Shown here: positions 14,597-19,472 of the stretch, in pieces
Layout: the number at the start of each line of letters is the position of its first letter
Position numbering within the stretch: the first letter of the stretch is position 1
Assembly (NCBI GenBank): GCA_044450785.1
Contig: JBIOJM010000183.1
Location: 1 to 19,472 of the forward strand
Source of the DNA: JBIOJM01 sp044450785
GTDB lineage: Bacteria; Planctomycetota; Planctomycetia; Isosphaerales; Isosphaeraceae
DNA: 19,472 nt
Direction: 5' to 3'
Program-made: the position numbers and the translations under genes
Notes under the pieces: model-generated
Databases searched by the model: none
What the model was told of the DNA's origin: nothing
The model's input: the letters and a program-made list of their open reading frames with translations, nothing else

Positions 14597-14929
14597 ATTT
14601 CAGATGGAACGCTCGTGGAGACCTTCTCCGACGGGACCCTGTTCGGCACCACTTCCGGGAGCGGAACCGCCAACGGCAAAGGGAGCGCCACCGTCACGAT
14701 CGACTTGGTGATCACGGGTGGAACCGGGTTCTTCGCCGGGTACACGGGGGAAGCGACGATCACGGCGACGATCACCAGCACCGGCCCGACAACGGAGTCG
14801 GTCATGGGATCCTACGTGGGGACGCTCTCGGTCCCCGAACCGAGTACTCTCGCCCTGCTCGCTCCAGCCGTAGCCGCCCTAGCGGTCGTTGTGGTCCGCC
14901 GGCAACGGCGTGAGGCGATGACCCAATAA
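14597..14929 (+). pseudogene. PEP-CTERM protein, 3' fragment
   Basis: The C-terminus has the sorting signal V-P-E-P-S-T-L-A-L-L, a hydrophobic helix and R-R-Q-R-R, as recognised by exosortase systems. Before it is a Gly/Thr/Ser-rich beta-type stretch with I-T-G-G-T-G-F-F-A-G, typical of exported planctomycete PEP-CTERM proteins. The front is missing: the frame runs back only to a TTG at 14528 overlapping the adaptor stop and encodes no signal peptide. A PEP-CTERM protein without an export signal should not function, so I call it a 5'-truncated remnant. Expression as an adaptor-coupled small protein is less likely. Confidence 0.6.
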
Positions 14930-15065
14930 CCGCGGCTCGGTTGCAAGCGCACGCGGTTGCAGCAATATGGGTCGTCGACAGAGGGGTCGCGGGTCGGAGT
15001 GTTGAGACAGCCCTGGGAGACCGACCATGAGTGATTCTCAGGGGGGTTTGGGGGGAAAGCGCGGG

Positions 15066-15097
15066 CAGATTTTCGATTTTGGAATTTCGATTGCATA
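15066..15097. repeat. AT-rich GATTTT/GATTTC reiteration
   Basis: The phrase ATTTTCGATTTTGGAATTTCG repeats a GATTTYGG-like unit and stands out from the GC-rich surroundings. It resembles low-complexity spacer repeats seen between genes in these bacteria. No ORF is supported here. Confidence 0.35.
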
Positions 15098-15172
15098 GAT
15101 GAAAAGTTCGGGTTGACCCTGCTGAGCGTTCCTCCCATTTTTGTTGTGCGGATCGACCGCCGCCGGTTCTTA

Positions 15173-15222
15173 GCCCCCGGACGGGGGCGAAATTGCAGTA
15201 GCCTGGCGGCGTCAGCCCCAGG
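15173..15222. repeat. Two adjacent GC hairpins
   Basis: GCCCCCG and CGGGGGC abut around GA at 15173-15188. A second hairpin has CCTGG (15202-15206) paired with CCAGG (15218-15222), extended by GGC/GCC with one bulged C. Neither is followed by a T-tract, so they look more like an intergenic repeat element than a terminator. They fall in the 700-bp stretch 14930-15629, which has no supportable gene. Confidence 0.4.
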
Positions 15223-15310
15223 TTGACGACGGCGGACGCAACGACAAACCCACCGCGCCGTGAGGGGGCTACGGTGCGAGCCAGAAGAGGTCATTTCCGA
15301 TGCATCAAAA

Positions 15311-15624
15311 TCCCACGGGCCATTCGGTCGTGACACGCTCCTGTGAACGGCGCGGCGCTAGCCGCCGGTCAACCCGGCGATCGTCGATCGCAACACACCG
15401 GTGGCTAGCGCCATTCCGCTCAGATTCCACGGGCCATGCGGTCGTGAGACGTTCCTGTGAGCGGCACGGCGCTAGCTGACGATCAACCCGGCGATCGCCG
15501 ATCGCCATACACCGGTGGCTAGCGGCATTCCGCTCAGATTTCACGGGCCATGCGGTCGTGAGATGCTCCGGTGAACGGCGCGGCGATTGCCGCCGGCGAA
15601 CCCGGCGATCGTCGATCGCCAGAC
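15311..15624. repeat. Tandem 114-bp repeat with large inverted repeats, about 2.8 copies
   Basis: Copies begin at about 15311, 15425 and 15539, with exact 114-bp spacing measured on CCACGGGCC. The third copy fades near 15624. In copy 1 a 16-bp arm at 15354-15369 (GGCGCTAGCCGCCGGT) pairs with 15397-15412 (ACCGGTGGCTAGCGCC) with one mismatch. Within the loop GCGATCG-T-CGATCGC (15377-15391) is itself an inverted repeat. Copies 2 and 3 have decayed outer arms but keep the inner palindrome. The period is 38 codons and one minus-strand frame stays open, but that protein would be Arg-rich and repetitive, with no start signal. I read it as a REP/BIME-like non-coding element. Confidence 0.85.
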
Positions 15625-15629
15625 TCGGG

Positions 15630-16169
15630 TTAGTGTGGGCCTTTGCCCTCGACGGGTGGTGATGAGCGAGAAGTCTCCTTCTCTTTCTGGGCGAACCTCG
15701 GCTGGATTTGCTCGGCCCAGCTGAAGAGATCAGCGCGTTCGTGGCTCCTCGCGATCTGGGTGTAAATCGATGGGATGTCATGACCATGGTGCTTCACCGG
15801 TCGGTCCAGCAGGAGACCAGGGTCGATCCATGAGTTGGCGATGATCTTGTCCAGTTCCTCTTCCCGAGCCAGTTGATCGACCAGAACATCGCAATTCGCG
15901 ATCAACCGAGCCCACGTCTTCGGAAACGAGTCTTCGGATTGACCAAAATAGCCGAGGAAACGATCGAGGAGCCCGCGCCAGTTGCTCCAGGTCGTCAAAA
16001 AATGCTCGGCGAGAAACCAGAGTTCAATCCGCTGGTCGTCCCCCAACGTGCGCCTGGCGATCACCTCGGTGCTCCAGCCGGGCCGCGAGAACGACGAGTC
16101 TCGCAGATCGTCGTGGAGACGGCGAAGGGAGGCGTGCCGCGATTTCAGCTCATTTCTGAGGTTGGCCAT
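15630..16169 (-). CDS. Hypothetical protein, helical
   Basis: I do not recognise this 179-residue protein. It looks mostly alpha-helical with many aromatic and charged residues (E-L-W-F-L-A-E-H-F-L-T-T-W-S-N-W-R near 49). It lacks a signal peptide or membrane segments and ends in a charged Lys/Glu/Ser-rich tail. No catalytic motif is evident. The ATG at 16169 has AGGA about 9 nt upstream. Its first 20 bp overlap the 3' end of the 72-residue ORF on the same strand, which suggests translational coupling. The 3' end meets the 114-bp repeat. It lies among remnants of toxin-antitoxin genes. Confidence 0.6.
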   Translation of the reverse strand: MANLRNELKSRHASLRRLHDDLRDSSFSRPGWSTEVIARRTLGDDQRIELWFLAEHFLTTWSNWRGLLDRFLGYFGQSEDSFPKTWARLIANCDVLVDQLAREEELDKIIANSWIDPGLLLDRPVKHHGHDIPSIYTQIARSHERADLFSWAEQIQPRFAQKEKETSRSSPPVEGKGPH

Positions 16170-16368
16170 CGCGAATGATCCTGAGGTTGATGATCAGACG
16201 CCCCTTTTCCTTGAGCCGCAGGTCGGCCAGGTATCGAAGGCGCCGCTGGGCGACCGAGACACCCCTGCCGGGGTGCCGGCCGTGCAGTGGCCGGTGGCTG
16301 TCGAAATGCTCGTGAAAACAAGTCACGAAAAGTGACCGGTCGACGTCGATGATCGCAATTTGTCCCAC
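16150..16368 (-). CDS. Hypothetical small protein, possibly 5'-truncated
   Basis: A 72-residue basic protein from a GTG at 16368, with R-Y-L-A-D-L-R-L-K-E-K-G-R-L-I-I-N-L-R near its end. It reads like the C-terminal part of a larger protein, with beta and helical segments and good third-position GC. No ribosome binding site supports the GTG, which lies inside the tail of the vapC remnant. So the gene may have lost its front when that region was rearranged. The function is unknown. Its end overlaps the next gene by 20 bp, the main reason to think it is or was real. Confidence 0.4.
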   Translation of the reverse strand: MGQIAIIDVDRSLFVTCFHEHFDSHRPLHGRHPGRGVSVAQRRLRYLADLRLKEKGRLIINLRIIRDGQPQK

Positions 16369-16464
16369 AGCCGGCTCACGCCATAGGCGTCAAAGGCCGG
16401 ATCGACACTGATGACCGGGATTGCCACGATCAAGGAAGGCGTGCGTGTCCAGTAGGAGGCTCAC
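16365..16464 (-). pseudogene. VapC (PIN-domain) toxin with its middle deleted
   Basis: From GTG at 16464 the minus strand encodes M-S-L-L-L-D-T-H-A-F-L-D, the standard start of PIN-domain VapC ribonucleases. A few bases later another frame reads L-I-V-A-I-P-V-I-S-V-D and then D-P-A-F-D-A-Y-G-V-S-R-L-W, the standard VapC C-terminus. About 90 central residues with most of the acidic active site are gone, and the junction shifts frame, so the start frame ends at TGA 16392-16390. Before the GTG only the last codons of an antitoxin (K-E-Y-M-E-stop) remain. It is dead as a toxin. Confidence 0.75.
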
Positions 16465-16478
16465 TCCATGTACTCCTT
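16436..16478. repeat. 43-bp direct repeat, left copy
   Basis: It matches 17437-17479 at 40 of 43 positions. It covers the end of the antitoxin reading frame and the first ten or so codons of vapC. The two copies are 1001 bp apart and bracket the two-gene plus-strand module. Confidence 0.85.
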
Positions 16479-16591
16479 ATCCGCACACGCAGGGAGACTC
16501 GGCGACCGCGGCGAGCGTGCGAGGATGGACCGACCCGGGCGAACAATCACCGGTGGGAAATCGGGATTTCGGCCTGAACAAGAACCCCACG

Positions 16592-16620
16592 CTGACACCA
16601 TCTGACTCTGGGGGTAGAAT
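16592..16620 (+). promoter_or_regulatory. Sigma-70-type promoter of the two-gene module
   Basis: CTGACA (16592-16597) and TAGAAT (16615-16620) stand 17 bp apart, each one base from consensus. The predicted start near 16627 coincides with the GGAGG binding site, so the leader would be only about 13 nt. Confidence 0.6.
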
Positions 16621-16639
16621 GGGATCGGAGGATTTTCTC

Positions 16640-16879
16640 ATGAGCTCTCAAAATGCTGGTTCCACCATCCTGGGCGAGCAAACCCAATCCGAAACCATTC
16701 CGGAGCGGGCGGCCAACGGTGCTCCCACGAACGCCACAACCGAGGAATTGGACCTGGACGATCTCCTCGATTACCAGCCGGTCCCGCCCCGGCGGGTCAC
16801 GCGGATTTCCGTCCGGTATCGGCGGCTCGGCCGCGGTCGGCCGCTTCCCTACTTTCTGGACGAGGACGAAGGGGAATGA
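16640..16879 (+). CDS. Small acidic/basic hypothetical protein, first gene of a two-gene module
   Basis: The 79-residue product is not a family I can name. Residues 1-35 are polar and probably disordered. Then comes an acidic patch, E-E-L-D-L-D-D-L-L-D-Y, followed by a basic stretch, P-R-R-V-T-R-I-S-V-R-Y-R-R-L-G-R-G-R, and a final acidic tail, D-E-D-E-G-E. The charge pattern would suit a small partner or antitoxin-like protein that binds the next product, which is inference. The ATG at 16640 has GGAGG 8 nt upstream; the frame is open further back, but without a signal. The stop overlaps the next start as ATGA. Confidence 0.7.
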   Translation: MSSQNAGSTILGEQTQSETIPERAANGAPTNATTEELDLDDLLDYQPVPPRRVTRISVRYRRLGRGRPLPYFLDEDEGE

Positions 16880-17400
16880 CGATCGAGCCGTTTTGGGTCG
16901 AGATCAGCGAGCCAACTCTGCGCCAGGGCGATCTGCTTTTGCGCTGCCTGGTTCCGGTCCCTGAACCGGATTTTGCGACGGAGAACGGGCCGCGGGAAGG
17001 AATGGCGATCGAGTACGACCTGATCGTGCTGACCCAGAGCTGTGACCTGGAGCAGCGGAAGGTGCGTCTCGTGGCTACCTGTCCCATCTTCCCTCTGACC
17101 GAGTTCGAGGCCGCCAATCCATCTTTCGCCCGCAAAGGGCGCTGGAACGAGGTCCTGAAAAGCCGAATTGAGGGTCTGCACCTGCTTGCCTCTCCAACCG
17201 TCCCGGAGGACAACCGGCAGGCTCTCGTTGTCGATTTCAGGGAAATCTACAGCCTGCCCAATGATTACCTGACGGACCACGCCACGCGCCTCGGCCCCCG
17301 GTGGCGGCTCAAGTCGCCTTTCCTGGAGCACTTCTCACAAGCCTTCGCACGGTTTTTCATGCGCGTCGGGCTCCCATCGACGATCCCGGAATTCCGATGA
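16876..17400 (+). CDS. Hypothetical protein with Q-S-C-D-L motif, second gene of the module
   Basis: This 174-residue protein starts with the ATG in the ATGA overlap, so its translation is probably coupled to the 79-residue gene. It has a beta-rich front (R-Q-G-D-L-L-L-R-C-L-V-P-V). Then comes Y-D-L-I-V-L-T-Q-S-C-D-L-E-Q near 47-60, whose cysteine and aspartate look like conserved functional residues. W-N-E-V-L-K-S-R near 95, a D-F-R-E-I-Y segment and a helical C-terminus with F-A-R-F-F-M-R-V-G-L-P follow. I remember similar T-Q-S-C-D-L proteins only as uncharacterised. There is no signal peptide. The position between two toxin-antitoxin scars suggests a mobile accessory or defence-type cargo, unproven. 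Confidence 0.75.
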   Translation: MTIEPFWVEISEPTLRQGDLLLRCLVPVPEPDFATENGPREGMAIEYDLIVLTQSCDLEQRKVRLVATCPIFPLTEFEAANPSFARKGRWNEVLKSRIEGLHLLASPTVPEDNRQALVVDFREIYSLPNDYLTDHATRLGPRWRLKSPFLEHFSQAFARFFMRVGLPSTIPEFR

Positions 17401-17429
17401 CCGCCTCGGGGACGAAGAGCCGGGTCGTT

Positions 17430-17465
17430 TCAGAGAAAGGCGTGGGTGTCCAGGAGGAGGTTCAC
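17430..17465 (-). pseudogene. VapC toxin, first 11 codons only
   Basis: GTG at 17465 overlaps the antitoxin stop (GTGA) in the normal phd-vapC fashion and encodes M-N-L-L-L-D-T-H-A-F-L, then TGA. The rest of the PIN domain is absent: the next bases run into the end of the convergent 174-residue gene. The toxin is lost, so the antitoxin upstream is orphaned. Confidence 0.7.
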
Positions 17466-17479
17466 TCCATGTACTCCTT
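17437..17479. repeat. 43-bp direct repeat, right copy
   Basis: Partner of 16436-16478 (40 of 43 identical). It spans the phd-vapC junction beside the intact antitoxin. Confidence 0.85.
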
Positions 17480-17689
17480 GAAGTCCTCCAGCGGCTCGTC
17501 GAAATCGGGCGCCATGTGAATCTTCCCGGCGGCGCTACCGGCCTTGCACGGCCACGAGGTCCGCTCGGCCTTCCTGACCTGGGCCAGCGGCCGCCCTTGA
17601 TCCATGATCAAGATTTCCTCGCCAGGCTGAAGATGCTCGATGAGCTGATCCAGATGTGCCTTGGCTTCCTCCAGAGTGACGGTGGACAT
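17462..17689 (-). CDS. Phd/YefM-type antitoxin, orphan
   Basis: The 75-residue protein begins M-S-T-V-T-L-E-E-A-K-A-H-L-D-Q-L-I and continues P-G-E-E-I-L-I-M-D-Q-G-R-P-L-A-Q-V, the N-terminal DNA-binding fold of Phd/YefM antitoxins. The C-terminal part (D-F-D-E-P-L-E-D-F-K-E-Y-M-E) is the toxin-binding tail. Such proteins neutralise a VapC-type ribonuclease and repress their own operon. The ATG at 17689 fits the family N-terminus and has GGAG about 10 nt upstream; an in-frame ATG at 17755 would add 22 residues unlike the family. The toxin behind it stops after 11 codons, so the antitoxin may be decaying or may act on another toxin. Confidence 0.85.
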   Translation of the reverse strand: MSTVTLEEAKAHLDQLIEHLQPGEEILIMDQGRPLAQVRKAERTSWPCKAGSAAGKIHMAPDFDEPLEDFKEYME

Positions 17690-17725
17690 GGCGATAACGC
17701 TCCATTCATCCAATAAGAGCACGCT

Positions 17726-17778
17726 GGTTCGAACGTCGGTTAGTCTCACTTTCATTGTAGCAGCCAGGACGTCTCACG
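17726..17778 (-). repeat. Dispersed repeat with TACAATG, copy next to the antitoxin
   Basis: About 50 bp resemble 19184-19232, with the shared core TACAATGA-A-GTG-GAC and GACGTTCGA on the minus strand. TACAAT (17759-17754) could be a -10 box for the antitoxin gene, but no clear -35 is present. Confidence 0.55.
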
Positions 17779-18317
17779 TCGGGGACCACGTGCACAGGAT
17801 CACGCCGACGGACGGATTCTCGTCGGGGCGGGCCCAGTGTTCTTGCGCATATGACAGATAGTTGCACGTAATGCGACCACGGGAGTGGAAATCGGCGGAC
17901 GAGGACTTGGGCGCCGGGCGGCGTGGCGTTCATCGGTAGACCCGGTTTCAATAGGTCAGACACTGTCTGACCGTTCCGGGGGTATGAAAGGTGGGCAAAT
18001 TGGTCAGAATCTGTCTGACCTTTCTCAATGTCGCGGTAGAGCAGGAAGAACTTTCGGAACTGCTTGAGGTTGGTCAGGCTGAAGCCGCGGCCGAACCGAT
18101 GGCCCAGGTCCTCGCTGAGCCTCGTCAGCATCCCCTCCCCGTACCTGGCGCGCTCGGAACCGCCCTGCTCGTACTCGATGACGCGGCGGCCGATCTCCCA
18201 GTGAGTCGCGGTCATGACGGCGTTGACGGACCGCGCTGCGGCGCGTCGAGCCGACTCCAGCAGTTCGACCAATCCGGAGTAGACGGCGTCGTAACTCGGC
18301 GGTGCCAGTTTACTCTG
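17774..18317 (-). pseudogene. DUF1016 (YhcG-type) nuclease gene with its middle deleted
   Basis: The minus strand encodes the DUF1016 N-terminal domain: L-L-E-S-A-R-R-A-A-A-R-S-V-N, T-H-W-E-I-G-R-R-V-I-E-Y-E-Q-G-G, then F-G-R-G-F-S-L-T-N-L-K-Q-F-R-K-F, as far as F-P-L-P-W-S-H-Y-V near 17865. There it joins, in another frame, to N-Y-L-S-Y-A-Q-E-H-W and A-R-P-D-E-N-P-S-V-G-V-I-L-C, which belongs to the far C-terminal end of the family. The PDDEXK nuclease core in between is lost. The 3' part then breaks into the dispersed repeat and stops at 17774. No normal start codon precedes the first recognisable residues; TTG 18272 is the nearest candidate. It cannot make a working nuclease. Confidence 0.75.
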
Positions 18318-18422
18318 GGCGCTACGGAGAATTCTGTGGCGCCGCGTTATGGCTTCCTCGCCAGGAGTTCCATCAATTCACCCCTGATTCCGGCGATTTC
18401 CAAGGACTTGGTACCGGTCGCG

Positions 18423-19163
18423 TTAAAACCATCCATCGCCTTTTCCCTCTCGAGTCTCGGGTCGTCCGCAGAGCGACTGCAAGGTCTTTCGTATCAATGC
18501 GAGCTGCTCGTCGGTCGGTTCCGGAGCGACGCTCGTGTAGTAATCTGCGTCTATTCCCAACTGCTTCTTGAGGTGCCGGCCAACTTCTGGGTCCACGTCA
18601 AGGACGAGCTCTTCCGCTTCGAAGTCGCGGTCGTCCCAGAGGACTCGATCCATCAGTTCATCGAGGAGACCGTCCCATTCTTCCATGTCCTCACAATTTG
18701 GTTCAGGCAGCGAAGGCACCTCCACTTTCTCGTCATCCTCGTCGCCGTAATCTGGCTCCGGAAGCGGGTTTTCCCAATCCGGGTTCGTCTCACGGAATGC
18801 CGCAAGCACGAGCGCTCGCATCGAGAATTCATGGCCCTCCGGCGGAGGATCCTCTCGTCCTAGCGCGATTTCGATGTCGATCTGCTGACAAATCGCGGCA
18901 TAAACGGCGCCAAACGTACCTTCCGTCAGAGCTGTCAGTTCCGGGCAAGGCTCGTTCTCGTCGCGGAGGGCCGTTCCCACCAATGCCAGCATCGCCAGCT
19001 TTGCCGCCGGCTGCAGACGGTCGAAGACGCCGATTCCCGTCGTGCAGAGCTCCGGGGCGTCTCTCGCAACCTCGATCTGGTGGCAGAGCGACGCCAGCCC
19101 CTCGCGGAAGAGGTCCCATTCGCATCCTCGCAACGTCCTTTCGCCGATCTTTGTCCGCCACAT
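18423..19163 (-). CDS. Conserved planctomycete-type hypothetical protein
   Basis: The 246-residue protein begins M-W-R-T-K-I-G-E-R-T-L and has a helical first half (L-Q-P-A-A-K-L-A-M-L-A-L-V-G near 56). Its middle is very acidic (Y-G-D-E-D-D-E-K-V-E), followed by E-E-W-D-G-L-L-D-E-L-M-D-R-V-L-W-D-D-R-D-F and a C-terminal D-Y-Y-T-S-V-A-P-E-P. I recall this layout from uncharacterised planctomycete proteins, but no domain name or function. It has no signal peptide. The ATG at 19163 is where the recognisable protein starts; the binding site is weak. The dispersed TACAATG repeat lies 20-70 bp upstream and may carry its promoter. Codon use matches the surrounding genes. Confidence 0.75.
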   Translation of the reverse strand: MWRTKIGERTLRGCEWDLFREGLASLCHQIEVARDAPELCTTGIGVFDRLQPAAKLAMLALVGTALRDENEPCPELTALTEGTFGAVYAAICQQIDIEIALGREDPPPEGHEFSMRALVLAAFRETNPDWENPLPEPDYGDEDDEKVEVPSLPEPNCEDMEEWDGLLDELMDRVLWDDRDFEAEELVLDVDPEVGRHLKKQLGIDADYYTSVAPEPTDEQLALIRKTLQSLCGRPETREGKGDGWF

Positions 19164-19183
19164 TCCAGGGCCCAATCGAACAA

Positions 19184-19232
19184 GGCTCGAACGTCTACCG
19201 GTCCCACTCTCATTGTAACGGCCAGGGCATCT
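19184..19232 (-). repeat. Dispersed repeat with TACAATG, copy upstream of the hypothetical gene
   Basis: Partner of 17726-17778. TACAAT lies at 19217-19212. From here to the window end (19472) I see no further supportable gene or site. Confidence 0.55.
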
Positions 19233-19472
19233 TGCCGACCTGAGCTCAACGCGGTGATCGCTCGAACTCGACCGGTACGGAAACGAGAATCCGATCGGGA
19301 ACACCCACCAGCACGAACAAGAAGCGGACTCCGTTCTTGGCGTGAAAAGACAGAAAATTGGCAGGCTATGATGAGTTGCCCTGAGCGATAAGCTCTAAGT
19401 CCCTCCCGACGGTCGGCGACTTCGCCGTGGGCCGGGGACACCCATTGAAAATCGAGCTCAATGATCAGGAAA

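Noticed and set aside
15311..15624. CRISPR array
   Set aside because: The repeat unit is 114 bp and continuous, with no alternation of short repeats and unique spacers, and no cas genes are near.
15305..15787. A minus-strand frame with three near-identical 38-residue repeats
   Set aside because: It follows from the 114-bp tandem repeat being a multiple of three. It has no ribosome binding site, overlaps the 3' end of another gene in a different frame, and the product is unstructured and Arg-rich.
19233..19472. Short frames at the right edge
   Set aside because: No recognisable protein, start signal or repeat partner; I see nothing supportable there.

Overview
The window is GC-rich bacterial DNA, and I read it as a planctomycete close to the Isosphaeraceae/Gemmata side of the phylum. 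Supporting signs are a small protein carrying the planctomycete N-terminal motif L-E-x-L-E-x-R-x-L-L, a PEP-CTERM tail, GGATGAA heptamer runs, and a C-terminal hypothetical protein of a type I recall from planctomycetes. This placement is inference; there is no rRNA here.

Positions 1-592 hold two gene ends: the tail of an IS630-type transposase, then a TPR-protein tail that looks cut off by it. Positions 600-3860 are a housekeeping operon on the minus strand, transcribed ffh, rpsP, trmD, rplS (SRP protein, ribosomal protein S16, tRNA m1G37 methyltransferase, ribosomal protein L19), with a near-consensus promoter whose -10 box is palindromic. A small protein gene (3888-4286) is read divergently from it.

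Positions 4413-9760 are mixed. A Tat-exported aldo/keto reductase converges on a two-gene minus-strand operon: a fusion of a GNAT/FeeM-like N-acyltransferase to a class V aminotransferase, followed by a PlsC-type acyltransferase. The pair suggests an amino-lipid or N-acyl-amino product. Two exported plus-strand proteins follow, a single-haem c-type cytochrome and a LamG/DUF1080-like protein. Positions 9815-14531 encode an RND efflux permease and its lipoprotein adaptor. The permease has a duplicated 13-residue motif near its N-terminus, and a heptamer array supplies its stop codon. A PEP-CTERM tail without its front follows.

Positions 14930-19472 form an accessory, decaying region. It has a 114-bp tandem repeat rich in hairpins, two overlapping minus-strand ORFs of unknown function, and a two-gene unknown module (79 and 174 residues, ATGA overlap, own promoter). 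That module lies between two scars of a phd-vapC toxin-antitoxin locus that share a 43-bp direct repeat. An intact Phd antitoxin, a DUF1016 (YhcG-type) nuclease gene that has lost its middle, and a planctomycete hypothetical gene complete the region. Both former toxin or nuclease genes keep their two ends and lack their catalytic centre. The strongest leads for new biology are the acyltransferase-aminotransferase fusion operon and the two-gene module between the toxin scars.
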